A stretch of DNA of 64,000 nt from Photobacterium indicum (GTDB taxonomy: Bacteria; Pseudomonadota; Gammaproteobacteria; Enterobacterales; Vibrionaceae), in contig NZ_PYOC01000011.1 in NCBI RefSeq assembly GCF_003026215.1, forward strand, positions 89,650 to 153,649, read 5' to 3'. The notes under the pieces are model-generated. The model was not told the origin of the DNA. It made no database searches and saw only the letters and a program-made list of their open reading frames with translations. The position numbers and the translations under genes were made by a program. This document shows positions 17,417-27,215 of the stretch, piece after piece. Numbering within the stretch: position 1 is the stretch's first letter; every line of letters begins with the position of its first letter.

Positions 17417-18862
17417 TTACTCTGTACCGCCTACTGTCATCGAATCAATCTTCAATGTCGGTTGACCGACACCTACAGGTACGCTCTGCCCTGCTTTACC
17501 ACATACGCCAACTCCGCGATCAATGGATAGATCATTACCCACCATCGACACTTGCTGCATCGCTTCAATACCACTACCAATCAGGGTCGCACCTTTGATT
17601 GGACGCGTGATTTTACCATTTTCAATTAAGTAGGCTTCAGATGCTGAGAAGACAAATTTACCTGATGTGATATCAACCTGACCACCACCAAAATTAGGGG
17701 CGTAGATACCGTTTTTAACGCTTGAGATAATTTCTTCAGGCGAATGTTCACCCGGCAACATGTAGGTATTCGTCATACGAGGCATAGGTAAATGGGCATA
17801 CGATTCACGACGACCATTACCGGTAGGAGCAACCCCCATAAGACGAGCATTCAACTTATCTTGTATGTACCCTTTTAACTTTCCGCCTTCGACTAAGACG
17901 TTATATTGCCCAGGCACACCTTCATCATCGATATTAATCGAGCCACGACGATCAACTAATGTACCATCATCAACAATCGTACAAAGTGGTGAGGTAACTT
18001 GCTGCCCCATCTGACCCGAGAACATCGAAGACCCTTTACGATTGAAGTCCCCTTCTAGACCGTGACCAACGGCTTCGTGTAATAATACCCCAGGCCAACC
18101 ATTGCCTAACACAACGGGCATTGTACCCGCAGGGGCAGCTTCAGCTTCAAGGTTCACTAATGCCTGACGAATTGCTTCATCGGCAAAGTTGAGTGCCGCC
18201 GACTTGCCACCTTCTTCATGCAAGAAGTGCTCATAACCGTAACGACCACCGCCCCCCGCACTACCACGTTCACGTTTATCACCTTTCTCAACTAACACGC
18301 TGATAGATAAACGGACAAGCGGGCGAATATCGGCTGCGTAGGTACCATCAAGAGCGGCAACCAAGACTTGCTCGTAAACACCATTAATACTGACTGAGAC
18401 TTCTTTAATTAATGGCTCTTTAGTGCGGATATAACTGTCGATCTCTTCTAGCAATGCAATTTTTTGAAATTTATCAAAACTGCCTAATGGATCAACTGGT
18501 GCATAAATACCTGAAGGCGAAATAGGGTTAAAGGCTTTAACACTCGCACTGCCACCCTGACGCACAATACCACGCGCCGCTTTCGCACTTTGCGTTAATG
18601 CTAACTCGTTAATCTGATCCGAGTAAGCAAAGCCGGTTTTTTCACCCGCAACAGCACGCACACCAACACCGCGGTCAATATTAAAAGAACCGTCTTTAAT
18701 GATACTGTCTTCCAGTACCAGTGATTCATGCCAGCATGATTGGAAATAAATATCAGCATAATCCACGTCGCGAACCGCAATCATGCTCAAGATTTTATGA
18801 AGCTCTTCACGCCCTAACCCCGACTGGGTTAGCATGGTATTTTCTACAGTTTTCAGGGACAT
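17417..18862 (-). CDS. tldD: TldD, catalytic subunit of the TldD/TldE metalloprotease
   Basis: A 481-residue U62 metalloprotease with the zinc site HEAVGHGLEGDFNRKGSS (HExxxH plus a downstream Cys). Paired with PmbA/TldE it forms a chamber that digests unstructured peptides. The start is placed at MSLKTVENTML (18862), which gives the same length and N-terminus as E. coli TldD. The ATG at 18880 immediately after the previous stop has no ribosome-binding site. It is the final gene of the maf-rng-yhdP-nitrilase-tldD run. Confidence 0.95.
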   Translation of the reverse strand: MSLKTVENTMLTQSGLGREELHKILSMIAVRDVDYADIYFQSCWHESLVLEDSIIKDGSFNIDRGVGVRAVAGEKTGFAYSDQINELALTQSAKAARGIVRQGGSASVKAFNPISPSGIYAPVDPLGSFDKFQKIALLEEIDSYIRTKEPLIKEVSVSINGVYEQVLVAALDGTYAADIRPLVRLSISVLVEKGDKRERGSAGGGGRYGYEHFLHEEGGKSAALNFADEAIRQALVNLEAEAAPAGTMPVVLGNGWPGVLLHEAVGHGLEGDFNRKGSSMFSGQMGQQVTSPLCTIVDDGTLVDRRGSINIDDEGVPGQYNVLVEGGKLKGYIQDKLNARLMGVAPTGNGRRESYAHLPMPRMTNTYMLPGEHSPEEIISSVKNGIYAPNFGGGQVDITSGKFVFSASEAYLIENGKITRPIKGATLIGSGIEAMQQVSMVGNDLSIDRGVGVCGKAGQSVPVGVGQPTLKIDSMTVGGTE

Positions 18863-18880
18863 TAATTCTGCTCTTGTCAT

Positions 18881-19699
18881 TTATCGCGGGTGCACACTAA
18901 AACGGGCGTGCTCAACCAACGGCATATTTGTTCTTATAGTTTGACTGAAATCTAAATCTATATCAGCCGTTAACACACCAGTACCTTGTTGCTGACAGGC
19001 TAGTACCTGCCCCCAAGGGTCAATAATCATTGAGTGCCCCCAGGTTTCTCGACCTTGATTATGTTCACCCCATTGTGCGGCTGCAATTAGCCAACATTGG
19101 GTTTCAATCGCTCGGGCACGTAATAAGATATCCCAATGTGCTTTGCCTGTTACTTTCGTGAAAGCCGCAGGCACAACAATAATATCGGCACCTTGTTCTC
19201 GTAGTGCGGAATACATTTGAGGGAATCGCACATCATAACAGATTGATAACCCAATTTTACCAAAGGGAGTCTCTACTACTTTTATCTCATTGCCAGATTG
19301 AAAAGTATCAGACTCTCGGTAACTATGGTGTTTATCTTCAATCTCCACATCAAACATATGCAATTTATTATAGTGGGCAATACAGACACCTTGATCATCA
19401 AACAATAATGTTGTTGAGGTGATCTTACCATCAGGCTGAAGAATGGGCATCGACCCAATTAATAACCAAATACCCAACTGTTTTGCAAAAGCAGCAAGTT
19501 CCGTTTGTAAAGGACCATTGCCTAAGGCTTCAGCATGGCGTATATAATCACTGTTAGCACCAAAAACAAGTGTATTTTCAGGTGTCACGACTAAACGCGC
19601 ACCTTGCAATTGTAACCCTTTAAGCTTCTTTTTTAGCTGGCTAAGGTTTGCCTCAGGATCGGGACCTGAGTTCATTTGCACTAAACCAATCTTTGTCAT
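18881..19699 (-). CDS. Carbon-nitrogen hydrolase, NIT1-like (probable deaminated glutathione amidase)
   Basis: A 272-residue nitrilase-superfamily enzyme with the Glu-Lys-Cys triad visible: Glu in VVTPENTLVFG (about 41), Lys in YNKLHMFDVEI (about 111) and Cys in LSICYDVRFPQMYSAL (about 154). The sequence around the Cys and the following FTKVTGKAHWDILLRARAIE resembles Nit1/YbeM, which repairs deaminated glutathione. That substrate is inferred from the subfamily; another omega-amidase activity is possible. The gene sits between yhdP and tldD, an order I recall from Vibrionaceae, and its stop abuts the tldD upstream region. Confidence 0.8.
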   Translation of the reverse strand: MTKIGLVQMNSGPDPEANLSQLKKKLKGLQLQGARLVVTPENTLVFGANSDYIRHAEALGNGPLQTELAAFAKQLGIWLLIGSMPILQPDGKITSTTLLFDDQGVCIAHYNKLHMFDVEIEDKHHSYRESDTFQSGNEIKVVETPFGKIGLSICYDVRFPQMYSALREQGADIIVVPAAFTKVTGKAHWDILLRARAIETQCWLIAAAQWGEHNQGRETWGHSMIIDPWGQVLACQQQGTGVLTADIDLDFSQTIRTNMPLVEHARFSVHPR

Positions 19700-19744
19700 A
19701 ACTCACTCCCTGAAATTCTACTTTCTCTTAATTTCATCAATCTA

Positions 19745-22700
19745 TTATTTCTTATTATCGATTGACTCAGGAACGACGACCTCGCCTTTAAATCGAGAAC
19801 GTTCGGTGACAGTTGGAGAATCCAATGGTCCCTTCACCAAGTAATTAACCTGAGTAAATACATCTAACACGGGTGACAATGCCGTTGAGATTGCAAACAC
19901 ATACAATGCGGTTTGAGGCGCAACAGCAAAGGCCGTTAATACAGGTATACCCGATGTAAAGTCAGGGGTAAACCTGACTTGAGCATTAACCGTTTCATTC
20001 ACTAAATTAGCAGAACCTTTAATAGTAAGATCACCCGCTAACGCCTGCATTTTTATATTGTCGCTATTAAATATCCCGTTCTCAATTTTCCCCGACCCTT
20101 TGATGTAATTAAAAGCTAAGCCATCATCAAATACGCCAGAAAAATCGAGCTGCAGCTTTCTCATGATCGAATCTAGACTGAATAAACCCAGTAAACGACC
20201 CGCACCACCAACCCCACTAATAATGCCTTGCCCTGTTTCTGTTTTGATTTCACCCGTCAAGGTTTCTCTATGAATAGACCACGGCGAACCTTGCCATTGA
20301 ATCGATGCATAACTGCTAAATGAAGCATCCTGAATGCCACCCGAGATACCAAAACGCCCCATTAAGTCAGAGCTATTTTCACCTTCGACATCAAAGGCTA
20401 TTTGGGTTTCATTTTGATCGCCGTCTAATGTCCAGTGGGCATCAAGGTTCAATGCTGTCGCCCCAGACTTCACCTGAAGGTTTTGCAGCACCAGCGTATT
20501 ATTATCTTTGCGCAATTTTCCTGATACTTTACCCAAGCTATAGCCTTGCAACCACATACTGTTCACCTGTAAATCCAGCTCAGGCATATTCGTCATGAGG
20601 GCTTTATCAAGCTCAGTGGCTTCAGGAATATCACGCTGTGGTACGTACTTGGTTTTATCCTGTTTATCTTTTGATAATAGCTTGGGGAAATTCAAGAACA
20701 CATTATCTAACGTTAACTTTAACGGGTTATTATCAACCCAAACGGCACTCCCTTTTACCTCTCGGCTATCCAGAGTAAAGCCCCACTGGCTCAGTTTCCT
20801 TTGCGCGTTAAAAGTAAGATCATGCCAATCTCGTGATGCAAGAGTAAGTGTCTTTAATTGAATATCCAGCTGTGTCGGCATCGGTATTTGAGGCATGCCT
20901 TGCTTCTTGCCTGTTGCTTCCGCCTGATCCAAATCGCTCGTGATCTCGTTAATCAAGTCAATCCATTGATCGCCATTAATACGATTACTATTCACTCGTA
21001 CCTGATGTCCAGACAATGGCAAAGGCTTTAACTCTCCCTTCCCGATACTTAAAAAGCTCTTTTTAATTACAGGGCGAGACTGAAGTAAGCTAATTTGAGC
21101 TTGATACTTCGCATCTGGTACGACAATTTCCCCAGATAATACCTCAGCATTACCAGTTACTTTTACGGTAGCAAGTTGCTTGGGAGACAGCGCCCCCTCA
21201 TAAGTTAGCGGGTAAGGAAGATTACTGTTAATGCGTGAAAGTGGGGCTTGTAAATCCACCGTATAATTAAAGCCCGTATCGTACAGGTTCACACCCACGA
21301 CACCTTGCCATTGAGTCTGCCCTGATACGTGATTCAATAATGGATCATTCAATTGTTGTTGAAGTTGACCAACTTGCCAATTACCACCAAGATCAATGTC
21401 GACGGTATAACCCGTATCAACACTCTTGCCATTAAAACCAACGTTGATCGGCTGTTCGAGTAAGAAAGCTTTTAAGTCAGTGGCTTTAATCACATCATTA
21501 TCAAAACTTAATTGCCCATTAACATTTGCTAACTGTATGGCAGGGGTTTCAATTGCAATTTGATTATCTTTAAAGTCAGCAGTGCCCCACGCCCTCACAT
21601 CCGTACCATCAAACGGAATATCGAGCTTAAAGCGCGAGGTAACAGGACCACTCACTTTTACCGTGGTTAATGCTGCGCCAACCGAATCGACTAATGGCGT
21701 CGCCAACATATAGTCACGTACCGCATCCCCTTGTGCAGCAACATCCACCGTCAACTTTAAATGCCCATCAGGGCTAAGCTCTGATGCCCCTGTTACACGA
21801 GAGGCTGTTGCACCCATGGTGACCGCATGGTGCGAATCAAGATACATGAAATCATTTTCAAACAATAAATCCAGCTGCAGGTCAGTTAATATCGGCCAAG
21901 TGGTATCAAAGCTAAACTTGGCCTTTTTCAGTGGCACCTTTGCTTGAAATATTCCTTCATGGTTTTTATAAGGAAAATCAGAAAGCTCTCCATACCAAAG
22001 CAACTGAGCAGCATCCGCTTTACCACCTCGAATCGCCGCAGAGAGGTAATCAGTTAAATCATGCCCTAAAGCTAATGTAGGTAAATAGCGCCACGCCTCT
22101 CCAGCATTATTGAGCGAGGCTTCACCATAGAAAGATAACCATGCAGGCTTTTCTGCAGGAAAATCTAAACGAAACTCACCATCGACTTTTAAGTGAGGGG
22201 TCGCAACATGCAGCTTGTCACTCCATAATCGCCAGCCTTGATCGTTTACCTGCCAATAAGCGGTTACATCCGCATTATCAATTTTTAAAGGGGCTTGAAA
22301 AACCTCACCATAAGGTAATGCATCATCTTTCAGTTTTAGAACCGCTTTACCTGATGCTAAATCGCCGGAAATATCAGCATCTAACTTGCTGATGCCCGGT
22401 AAAAGCTCCCATTGCTGCATACCAAAGTGTTTTAGTTTTGCAGAAAAACGAGGTGACTCTTCACCAGTACTGGCAACGCGAATATCGGTTAAATTTCCCG
22501 TAGGCCTTAACGTATTCAACATAGATACAGCGCTGTTATCCGCAGGAAAGAAGCTAGCCAAAGACTGTAAACGTGCAATATCAAGGCTATTTACAGCCAA
22601 CATCCATTTTTCAGGCTGCCATTGCGCAACAAGATCGAGATCAGGCCACTGGGTGTTATCTGTTTGAATTTTTAGATCATCACTATCAACTCGCCAAGCC

Positions 22701-23638
22701 GTGACATCATCGGTCAACGCCGTTGGTGTTAAAGCGACAACACCTTGTTGGATCTGAATGCTATGTAGTTGATCCGCTCTTTTCCATTCAACCTTACTAT
22801 TTTCAATTTGAACGCGGCTGTTAGTTATTTCACCATCGAATAAATCTAACCACACCTCAAAGCCGATATCACTGCTTGTAATTTCGGTGCCTTTTGTTAA
22901 TTGTTTATTCAGCCACGGCGTTATCGACAAGTTCTGAGCTTGCGCATAAATATGTCCAGATAAACTCGGTAGATCGCCTTTCTCAGATAAATTAGCGATA
23001 ACTTTAAGCTGGCTAAGGTGCGTATCAGCAATGCTGATTACCCCTTCCGCAAGATGCTCGCCGTTAACATTTACCCATTTCAATTCGCTAATATCCACCT
23101 GCTTTTTTTCACCAGCGGGGGTTAACAACGACACTTTTGAATCCGTTAAAGAAAAATCCCCAAGACGAATGAAAAATAAGCGTTCTAACTTCTGAACGGC
23201 TGTTGTGGGTTGTTTTGACGGGACTTTTTGAGAAGAGTCAGCATAAAGGTCAAGCCCTGGGATTTGTGTTAAATCGATACCTAGCTGATTAATTGTAATA
23301 TTTTTAAAAATTGGACGAAATTGCAAAGCTGATTGCCAGATATCAAGCTGCATATCAATCGAACTAACCGACGCCAGTGATTCAGAATTATCACTAGCTG
23401 CAATATCAATACCTTGCAGCATTAACGACGGACCAATACTGCGCCAATGGCCTTCAACACTATCAATTTGCAGGCTCATGCCTGCCTGCTCAGATGCCCA
23501 TTGACGGATTGGCTCACGGAATTCGTTTAGCTGAGGAAGAAAAATACGCAGACCACTAATAGCAATAGCGGCCAGTACCAACAACGTCAGTACTAGCCAC
23601 ATTAATCCACGTACCAGACGAACTGGAACTGTTGTCAC
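19745..23638 (-). CDS. yhdP: YhdP, AsmA-like intermembrane phospholipid transport protein
   Basis: A 1297-residue protein with one N-terminal membrane anchor (about 8-30, LMWLVLTLLVLAAIAISGL) and a very long periplasmic beta-rich body of the DUF3971/AsmA-like type, ending in the conserved AsmA_2 region (FNSDNIKMQALAGDLTIKGS). YhdP with TamB and YdbH bridges the envelope and supplies phospholipid to the outer membrane. The length matches the family. It sits between rng and the amidase gene. It complements the Mla system in this same window, which moves lipid the other way. Confidence 0.93.
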   Translation of the reverse strand: MTTVPVRLVRGLMWLVLTLLVLAAIAISGLRIFLPQLNEFREPIRQWASEQAGMSLQIDSVEGHWRSIGPSLMLQGIDIAASDNSESLASVSSIDMQLDIWQSALQFRPIFKNITINQLGIDLTQIPGLDLYADSSQKVPSKQPTTAVQKLERLFFIRLGDFSLTDSKVSLLTPAGEKKQVDISELKWVNVNGEHLAEGVISIADTHLSQLKVIANLSEKGDLPSLSGHIYAQAQNLSITPWLNKQLTKGTEITSSDIGFEVWLDLFDGEITNSRVQIENSKVEWKRADQLHSIQIQQGVVALTPTALTDDVTAWRVDSDDLKIQTDNTQWPDLDLVAQWQPEKWMLAVNSLDIARLQSLASFFPADNSAVSMLNTLRPTGNLTDIRVASTGEESPRFSAKLKHFGMQQWELLPGISKLDADISGDLASGKAVLKLKDDALPYGEVFQAPLKIDNADVTAYWQVNDQGWRLWSDKLHVATPHLKVDGEFRLDFPAEKPAWLSFYGEASLNNAGEAWRYLPTLALGHDLTDYLSAAIRGGKADAAQLLWYGELSDFPYKNHEGIFQAKVPLKKAKFSFDTTWPILTDLQLDLLFENDFMYLDSHHAVTMGATASRVTGASELSPDGHLKLTVDVAAQGDAVRDYMLATPLVDSVGAALTTVKVSGPVTSRFKLDIPFDGTDVRAWGTADFKDNQIAIETPAIQLANVNGQLSFDNDVIKATDLKAFLLEQPINVGFNGKSVDTGYTVDIDLGGNWQVGQLQQQLNDPLLNHVSGQTQWQGVVGVNLYDTGFNYTVDLQAPLSRINSNLPYPLTYEGALSPKQLATVKVTGNAEVLSGEIVVPDAKYQAQISLLQSRPVIKKSFLSIGKGELKPLPLSGHQVRVNSNRINGDQWIDLINEITSDLDQAEATGKKQGMPQIPMPTQLDIQLKTLTLASRDWHDLTFNAQRKLSQWGFTLDSREVKGSAVWVDNNPLKLTLDNVFLNFPKLLSKDKQDKTKYVPQRDIPEATELDKALMTNMPELDLQVNSMWLQGYSLGKVSGKLRKDNNTLVLQNLQVKSGATALNLDAHWTLDGDQNETQIAFDVEGENSSDLMGRFGISGGIQDASFSSYASIQWQGSPWSIHRETLTGEIKTETGQGIISGVGGAGRLLGLFSLDSIMRKLQLDFSGVFDDGLAFNYIKGSGKIENGIFNSDNIKMQALAGDLTIKGSANLVNETVNAQVRFTPDFTSGIPVLTAFAVAPQTALYVFAISTALSPVLDVFTQVNYLVKGPLDSPTVTERSRFKGEVVVPESIDNKK

Positions 23639-23658
23639 TCGATAACCTCTACAATCAA

Positions 23659-25128
23659 TTACATCATCACTACATCAAACTGCTCTTGGATATAAAGCGG
23701 CTCAGGTTTCACTTTTACCTGTTTGCCAATAAAGACTTCCAATTCAGCCAATGCATGATACTCGTCACCTGCCAGCACATCGCCAACAGCGGGTGACACA
23801 TAAACCACAAAACGATCGGCATCGTAAGCACGATTCACTCGCGTAATTTCACGCAAGATCTCATAACACACGCTTTCAACGGTTTTAACCGTGCCACGCC
23901 CTTCACAAGTAGGACAAGTACCACACAGTACATGTTCAATACTTTCTCGGGTGCGTTTACGCGTCATCTCTACTAAGCCTAGCTGAGTAAAGCCATTGAT
24001 ATTGGTTTTAACACGATCGAAAGACAGAGCTTGCTCTAATGTTGCGAGAACTCGACGTTGGTGATCTTCAATCGCCATATCAATAAAATCGATAATGATA
24101 ATGCCACCCAGGTTACGTAAGCGTAATTGACGGGCAATGGCTTTGGTTGCTTCGATATTAGTGTTAAAAATGGTTTCTTCTAGGTTACGACGGCCCACAA
24201 AGGCACCAGTATTAATATCAACCGTTGTCATCGCTTCTGTCTGATCAATGATCAGGTAACCACCAGACTTCAATTCAACCTTACGATCTAGCGAGCGCTG
24301 AATCTCATTCTCGGTATCGAACAAATCAAAAATTGGCTGCTCACCGGCATAGTAGTCAATTTTGTCATTCACTTCAGGGACAAACTCTTCAGTGAACTCT
24401 TTTAATTTTTCAAAGCCAAGACGAGAGTCGACCTGAATACGATCTAATTCTGTGCCTACAAAATCACGCAAAATACGTTGTGCTAAACCCAGCTCACCAT
24501 ACAGCATCGATTTTGGCTTCAGCTTGATGCGGCGTTCTATTACTTTACGCCATAGATGCTTAAGGAATGCAGCATCTTGTCCTAGCTCATCTTCACTCGC
24601 ACCTTCGGCCGCGGTACGAATAATAAAGCCACCAAGATCGTCACAATGATACTTAACGATCTTTTTTAAACGCTCACGTTCTTCTTCACTTTCAATGCGT
24701 TGAGACACACCAACGTGGCTCGCCCCTGGCATAAAGACCAAATAACGCGAGGGTAATGTGACGTCGGTCGTTAGACGTGCGCCTTTCGTACCGAGAGGAT
24801 CTTTAATCACCTGAACAACAATGTCTTGCCCTTGGCGAACTAATTCTGAAATGTCCAAAACTTGGAATTGTTTTTTCTCGTTTTCAGCAACACATTCTGT
24901 ATGAGGAACAATATCTGATGCGTGTAAAAATGCCGCTTTATCTAAACCAATATCCACGAATGCAGCTTGCATACCGGGTAAAACACGGCTTACTCGACCT
25001 TTGTAGATATTACCGACAATGCCACGTTTTGATTCACGTTCAATATGAACTTCTTGTAGGTTTCCGCTTTCAATCATTGCAACGCGAGTTTCACTTGGCG
25101 TCACATTTACTAGCAGCTCAATGCTCAT
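23659..25128 (-). CDS. rng: Ribonuclease G
   Basis: A 489-residue RNase E/G-family endoribonuclease: an S1 RNA-binding domain at about residues 37-125 (NIYKGRVSRVLPGMQAAFVD), catalytic region with the Mg2+ aspartate in LGGIIIIDFIDM, and the Zn-link CGTCPTCEGRGTV that joins dimers. Unlike RNase E it has no long disordered C-terminal scaffold. It matures the 5' end of 16S rRNA and degrades some mRNAs. It lies 12 bp after maf and 20 bp before yhdP, in one operon. Confidence 0.96.
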   Translation of the reverse strand: MSIELLVNVTPSETRVAMIESGNLQEVHIERESKRGIVGNIYKGRVSRVLPGMQAAFVDIGLDKAAFLHASDIVPHTECVAENEKKQFQVLDISELVRQGQDIVVQVIKDPLGTKGARLTTDVTLPSRYLVFMPGASHVGVSQRIESEEERERLKKIVKYHCDDLGGFIIRTAAEGASEDELGQDAAFLKHLWRKVIERRIKLKPKSMLYGELGLAQRILRDFVGTELDRIQVDSRLGFEKLKEFTEEFVPEVNDKIDYYAGEQPIFDLFDTENEIQRSLDRKVELKSGGYLIIDQTEAMTTVDINTGAFVGRRNLEETIFNTNIEATKAIARQLRLRNLGGIIIIDFIDMAIEDHQRRVLATLEQALSFDRVKTNINGFTQLGLVEMTRKRTRESIEHVLCGTCPTCEGRGTVKTVESVCYEILREITRVNRAYDADRFVVYVSPAVGDVLAGDEYHALAELEVFIGKQVKVKPEPLYIQEQFDVVMM

Positions 25129-25140
25129 GGTTGCCTCAAC

Positions 25141-25731
25141 TTATAAATTTAAAAAATTCTGAACCATGACGTCGGTTTCCACTAAAGGTAGCCCCATCAC
25201 AGCATAATAACTGCCATCAATGCGCGTGATAAATTTGCCACCCAGCCCCTGAATGCCGTAGCTACCGGCTTTGTCTTGTGGTTCACCACTTTGCCAATAT
25301 TTTTCTATTTCGTTTTCAGACAAGGTTTTAAACCAAACATCGGTAACGACTAACTGGGTTTCTTCACGCTCTACTGTTGCTACCGTAACAGATGTCATCA
25401 CTTGATGTTGACGTCCTGATAGTAAGTTCAACATACGCTGCGCATCATTAAAATCTTTCGGTTTTTCTAAAATCGTTTCATCAACCACAACAATAGTATC
25501 TGCCCCTAAAACAGGTATTGTTGCTACCGCCGTTTTAGTGGCATTGATTTCCTTCACACCAGCTATCGCTTTATCTCGCGATAATCGCTGAACATACTGT
25601 TCTGCCGTTTCACTAGGCTGGTGACACTCTTCAACATCAACCACTACACGTTCAAATTGATAGCCTAATTGTGTTAATAGTTCTTGGCGTCGAGGCGAAC
25701 CTGATGCGAGATAAAGTTGTACTGCTGGCAT
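25141..25731 (-). CDS. maf: Maf-family nucleoside triphosphate pyrophosphatase (YhdE type)
   Basis: A 196-residue Maf protein with the family fingerprint: LYLASGSPRRQELL at the N-terminus, SRDKA, PVLGADTIVVVD, EKPKD and KAGSYGIQGLG. YhdE-type enzymes hydrolyse dTTP, UTP and modified pyrimidine nucleotides to monophosphates; the subtype is assigned from the rng/mre neighbourhood. It is separated from mreD by a terminator and is probably first in the maf-rng-yhdP-amidase-tldD operon. Confidence 0.93.
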   Translation of the reverse strand: MPAVQLYLASGSPRRQELLTQLGYQFERVVVDVEECHQPSETAEQYVQRLSRDKAIAGVKEINATKTAVATIPVLGADTIVVVDETILEKPKDFNDAQRMLNLLSGRQHQVMTSVTVATVEREETQLVVTDVWFKTLSENEIEKYWQSGEPQDKAGSYGIQGLGGKFITRIDGSYYAVMGLPLVETDVMVQNFLNL

Positions 25732-25780
25732 AACGACTCTTTAAATATTGATGTTCGGTACATAACCAAACTACATGAAA

Positions 25781-25811
25781 CAAAAAGGGAGCAAAAACAC
25801 GCTCCCCTTCC
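25781..25811 (-). terminator. Terminator of the mreBCD operon
   Basis: GGGAGC (25787-25792) pairs with GCTCCC (25801-25806). Read on the minus strand the stem is followed by TTTTTG, giving an intrinsic terminator after mreD and ahead of maf. Confidence 0.85.
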
Positions 25812-25836
25812 GTCATTGTCTAATAACAATGTAACA

Positions 25837-26325
25837 CTAACGAATAGAAAACTTACGACGTACACGACGTAATAATAAAAATAACCATGGCCACAACAAG
25901 AAGTTAAGCAAAATCGCCCATAATTGTTGAGGGTCAAAGGTGATTTCTGACACTAAATACTCAGCCCAGAATTCAACCAGTTTACCCACCAATGTGAGTA
26001 CGGCGATAATCACGGCTTGCTGCCACAAGGATAAATTCCGTAGCATCTGGAAATTTAAAGCAATGATGTAACACAGTATTGACATCATCAGCCCGCGAAC
26101 ACCGAGGGTTGAACCTAGCATTAAATCCCACAGTAAGCCGACAACCAGTGCCGAACCCACGTTAACACGGTGTGGTAATGCCAATACCCAATAACACGTA
26201 ATCAATAACACCCATGACGGGCGAAATGATTCCAGTACTCCAGGCCACGGGGCAGCTTGAAGAATCAATGCAAAAATAAATGTAAGCCAAATTAGCATAC
26301 GGCCATTAGGTCGACTACTCGCCAC
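25837..26325 (-). CDS. mreD: Rod shape-determining protein MreD
   Basis: A 162-residue polytopic inner-membrane protein, the same length as E. coli MreD, with about five hydrophobic helices and the conserved FRPSWVLLITCYWVLALPHR and GSTLGVRGLMMSI segments. MreD works with MreC, MreB, RodA and PBP2 in cell elongation. The start is a GTG at 26325: it follows AGAGG, overlaps the mreC end by 11 nt and reproduces the E. coli N-terminus MASxRxxGR; the ATG ten codons later has no ribosome-binding site. Confidence 0.95.
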   Translation of the reverse strand: MASSRPNGRMLIWLTFIFALILQAAPWPGVLESFRPSWVLLITCYWVLALPHRVNVGSALVVGLLWDLMLGSTLGVRGLMMSILCYIIALNFQMLRNLSLWQQAVIIAVLTLVGKLVEFWAEYLVSEITFDPQQLWAILLNFLLWPWLFLLLRRVRRKFSIR

Positions 26326-27175
26326 TTGTCGGTACCTCTTCTTGCATGTTTTCTCGTTCGGTTGGCCATACTAATAACAAGTAACGCAAGCGATCAAATT
26401 GTACCGTAGGACGGGCTTTAATCTGCGCAAATGGACGTTTGTTATCAAATGAAAACTCGGTGACATAAGCGACAGGATACCCTTCAGGATAACGCCCACC
26501 AAGCCCCGATGAAACCAACAAATCACCTACTTCAATATCAGTGCTGCTTGGTACGTGCTCAAGCTGCATCAAATCACTCTGACCACTGCCTGATGCGATC
26601 ACTCGGATATCATTTCGTACAACCTGAATAGGAATGGCATGCGTTGGATCGATCAATAGTAATACACGGCTATTATGAGCACCAACATACGATATTTGAC
26701 CCACGATACCTTTTTCGTTGATCACCGGCTGGCCTTCATAAACACCGTCAATGCGGCCTTTATCGATCATTACCTGATGGCTATACGGATCAGAATCTAC
26801 CGCCATCACCTCGGCAATCATCTTACGTTCATCACGAACGAAAGGTGAACCTAATAGCTCTCTTAAACGCTGGTTTTCTTGCTTTAACTGATCAAGCAAT
26901 AATACTTCGCTTTGCATAACCAGAACATCACGCTTCAGTGCTTTATTTTCTGACAAAATACGCTGATGTGAGCTCACCTGACTTGATACACCATCTAACA
27001 TTTCTCGAGGTAAGTTAGCGGCATATTGAAGGGGAGCAATCGCTGAGTTCAGCAAATAGCGTACGTTTGCAAAGGCATCAAGGCGGCTGTCGGCCAGCAT
27101 AAGGCTAGCCGACAGTAATATGGCAAGAAACAGGCGTAATTGCAGAGAAGGACCTCTGCCAAATATAGGTTTCAT
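26315..27175 (-). CDS. mreC: Rod shape-determining protein MreC
   Basis: A 286-residue bitopic protein: one N-terminal helix (about 12-30), a coiled coil (about 65-105, LSENKALKRDVLVMQSEVLL) and two periplasmic beta domains. MreC activates PBP2/RodA in the elongasome. It is shorter than E. coli MreC by about 80 residues because it lacks a long disordered C-terminal tail. It starts 40 bp after mreB and overlaps mreD. Confidence 0.95.
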   Translation of the reverse strand: MKPIFGRGPSLQLRLFLAILLSASLMLADSRLDAFANVRYLLNSAIAPLQYAANLPREMLDGVSSQVSSHQRILSENKALKRDVLVMQSEVLLLDQLKQENQRLRELLGSPFVRDERKMIAEVMAVDSDPYSHQVMIDKGRIDGVYEGQPVINEKGIVGQISYVGAHNSRVLLLIDPTHAIPIQVVRNDIRVIASGSGQSDLMQLEHVPSSTDIEVGDLLVSSGLGGRYPEGYPVAYVTEFSFDNKRPFAQIKARPTVQFDRLRYLLLVWPTERENMQEEVPTSGE

Positions 27176-27215
27176 GTAACGCTATAACCTGTTTTGTCGA
27201 TTGCTTGGGGTCGCA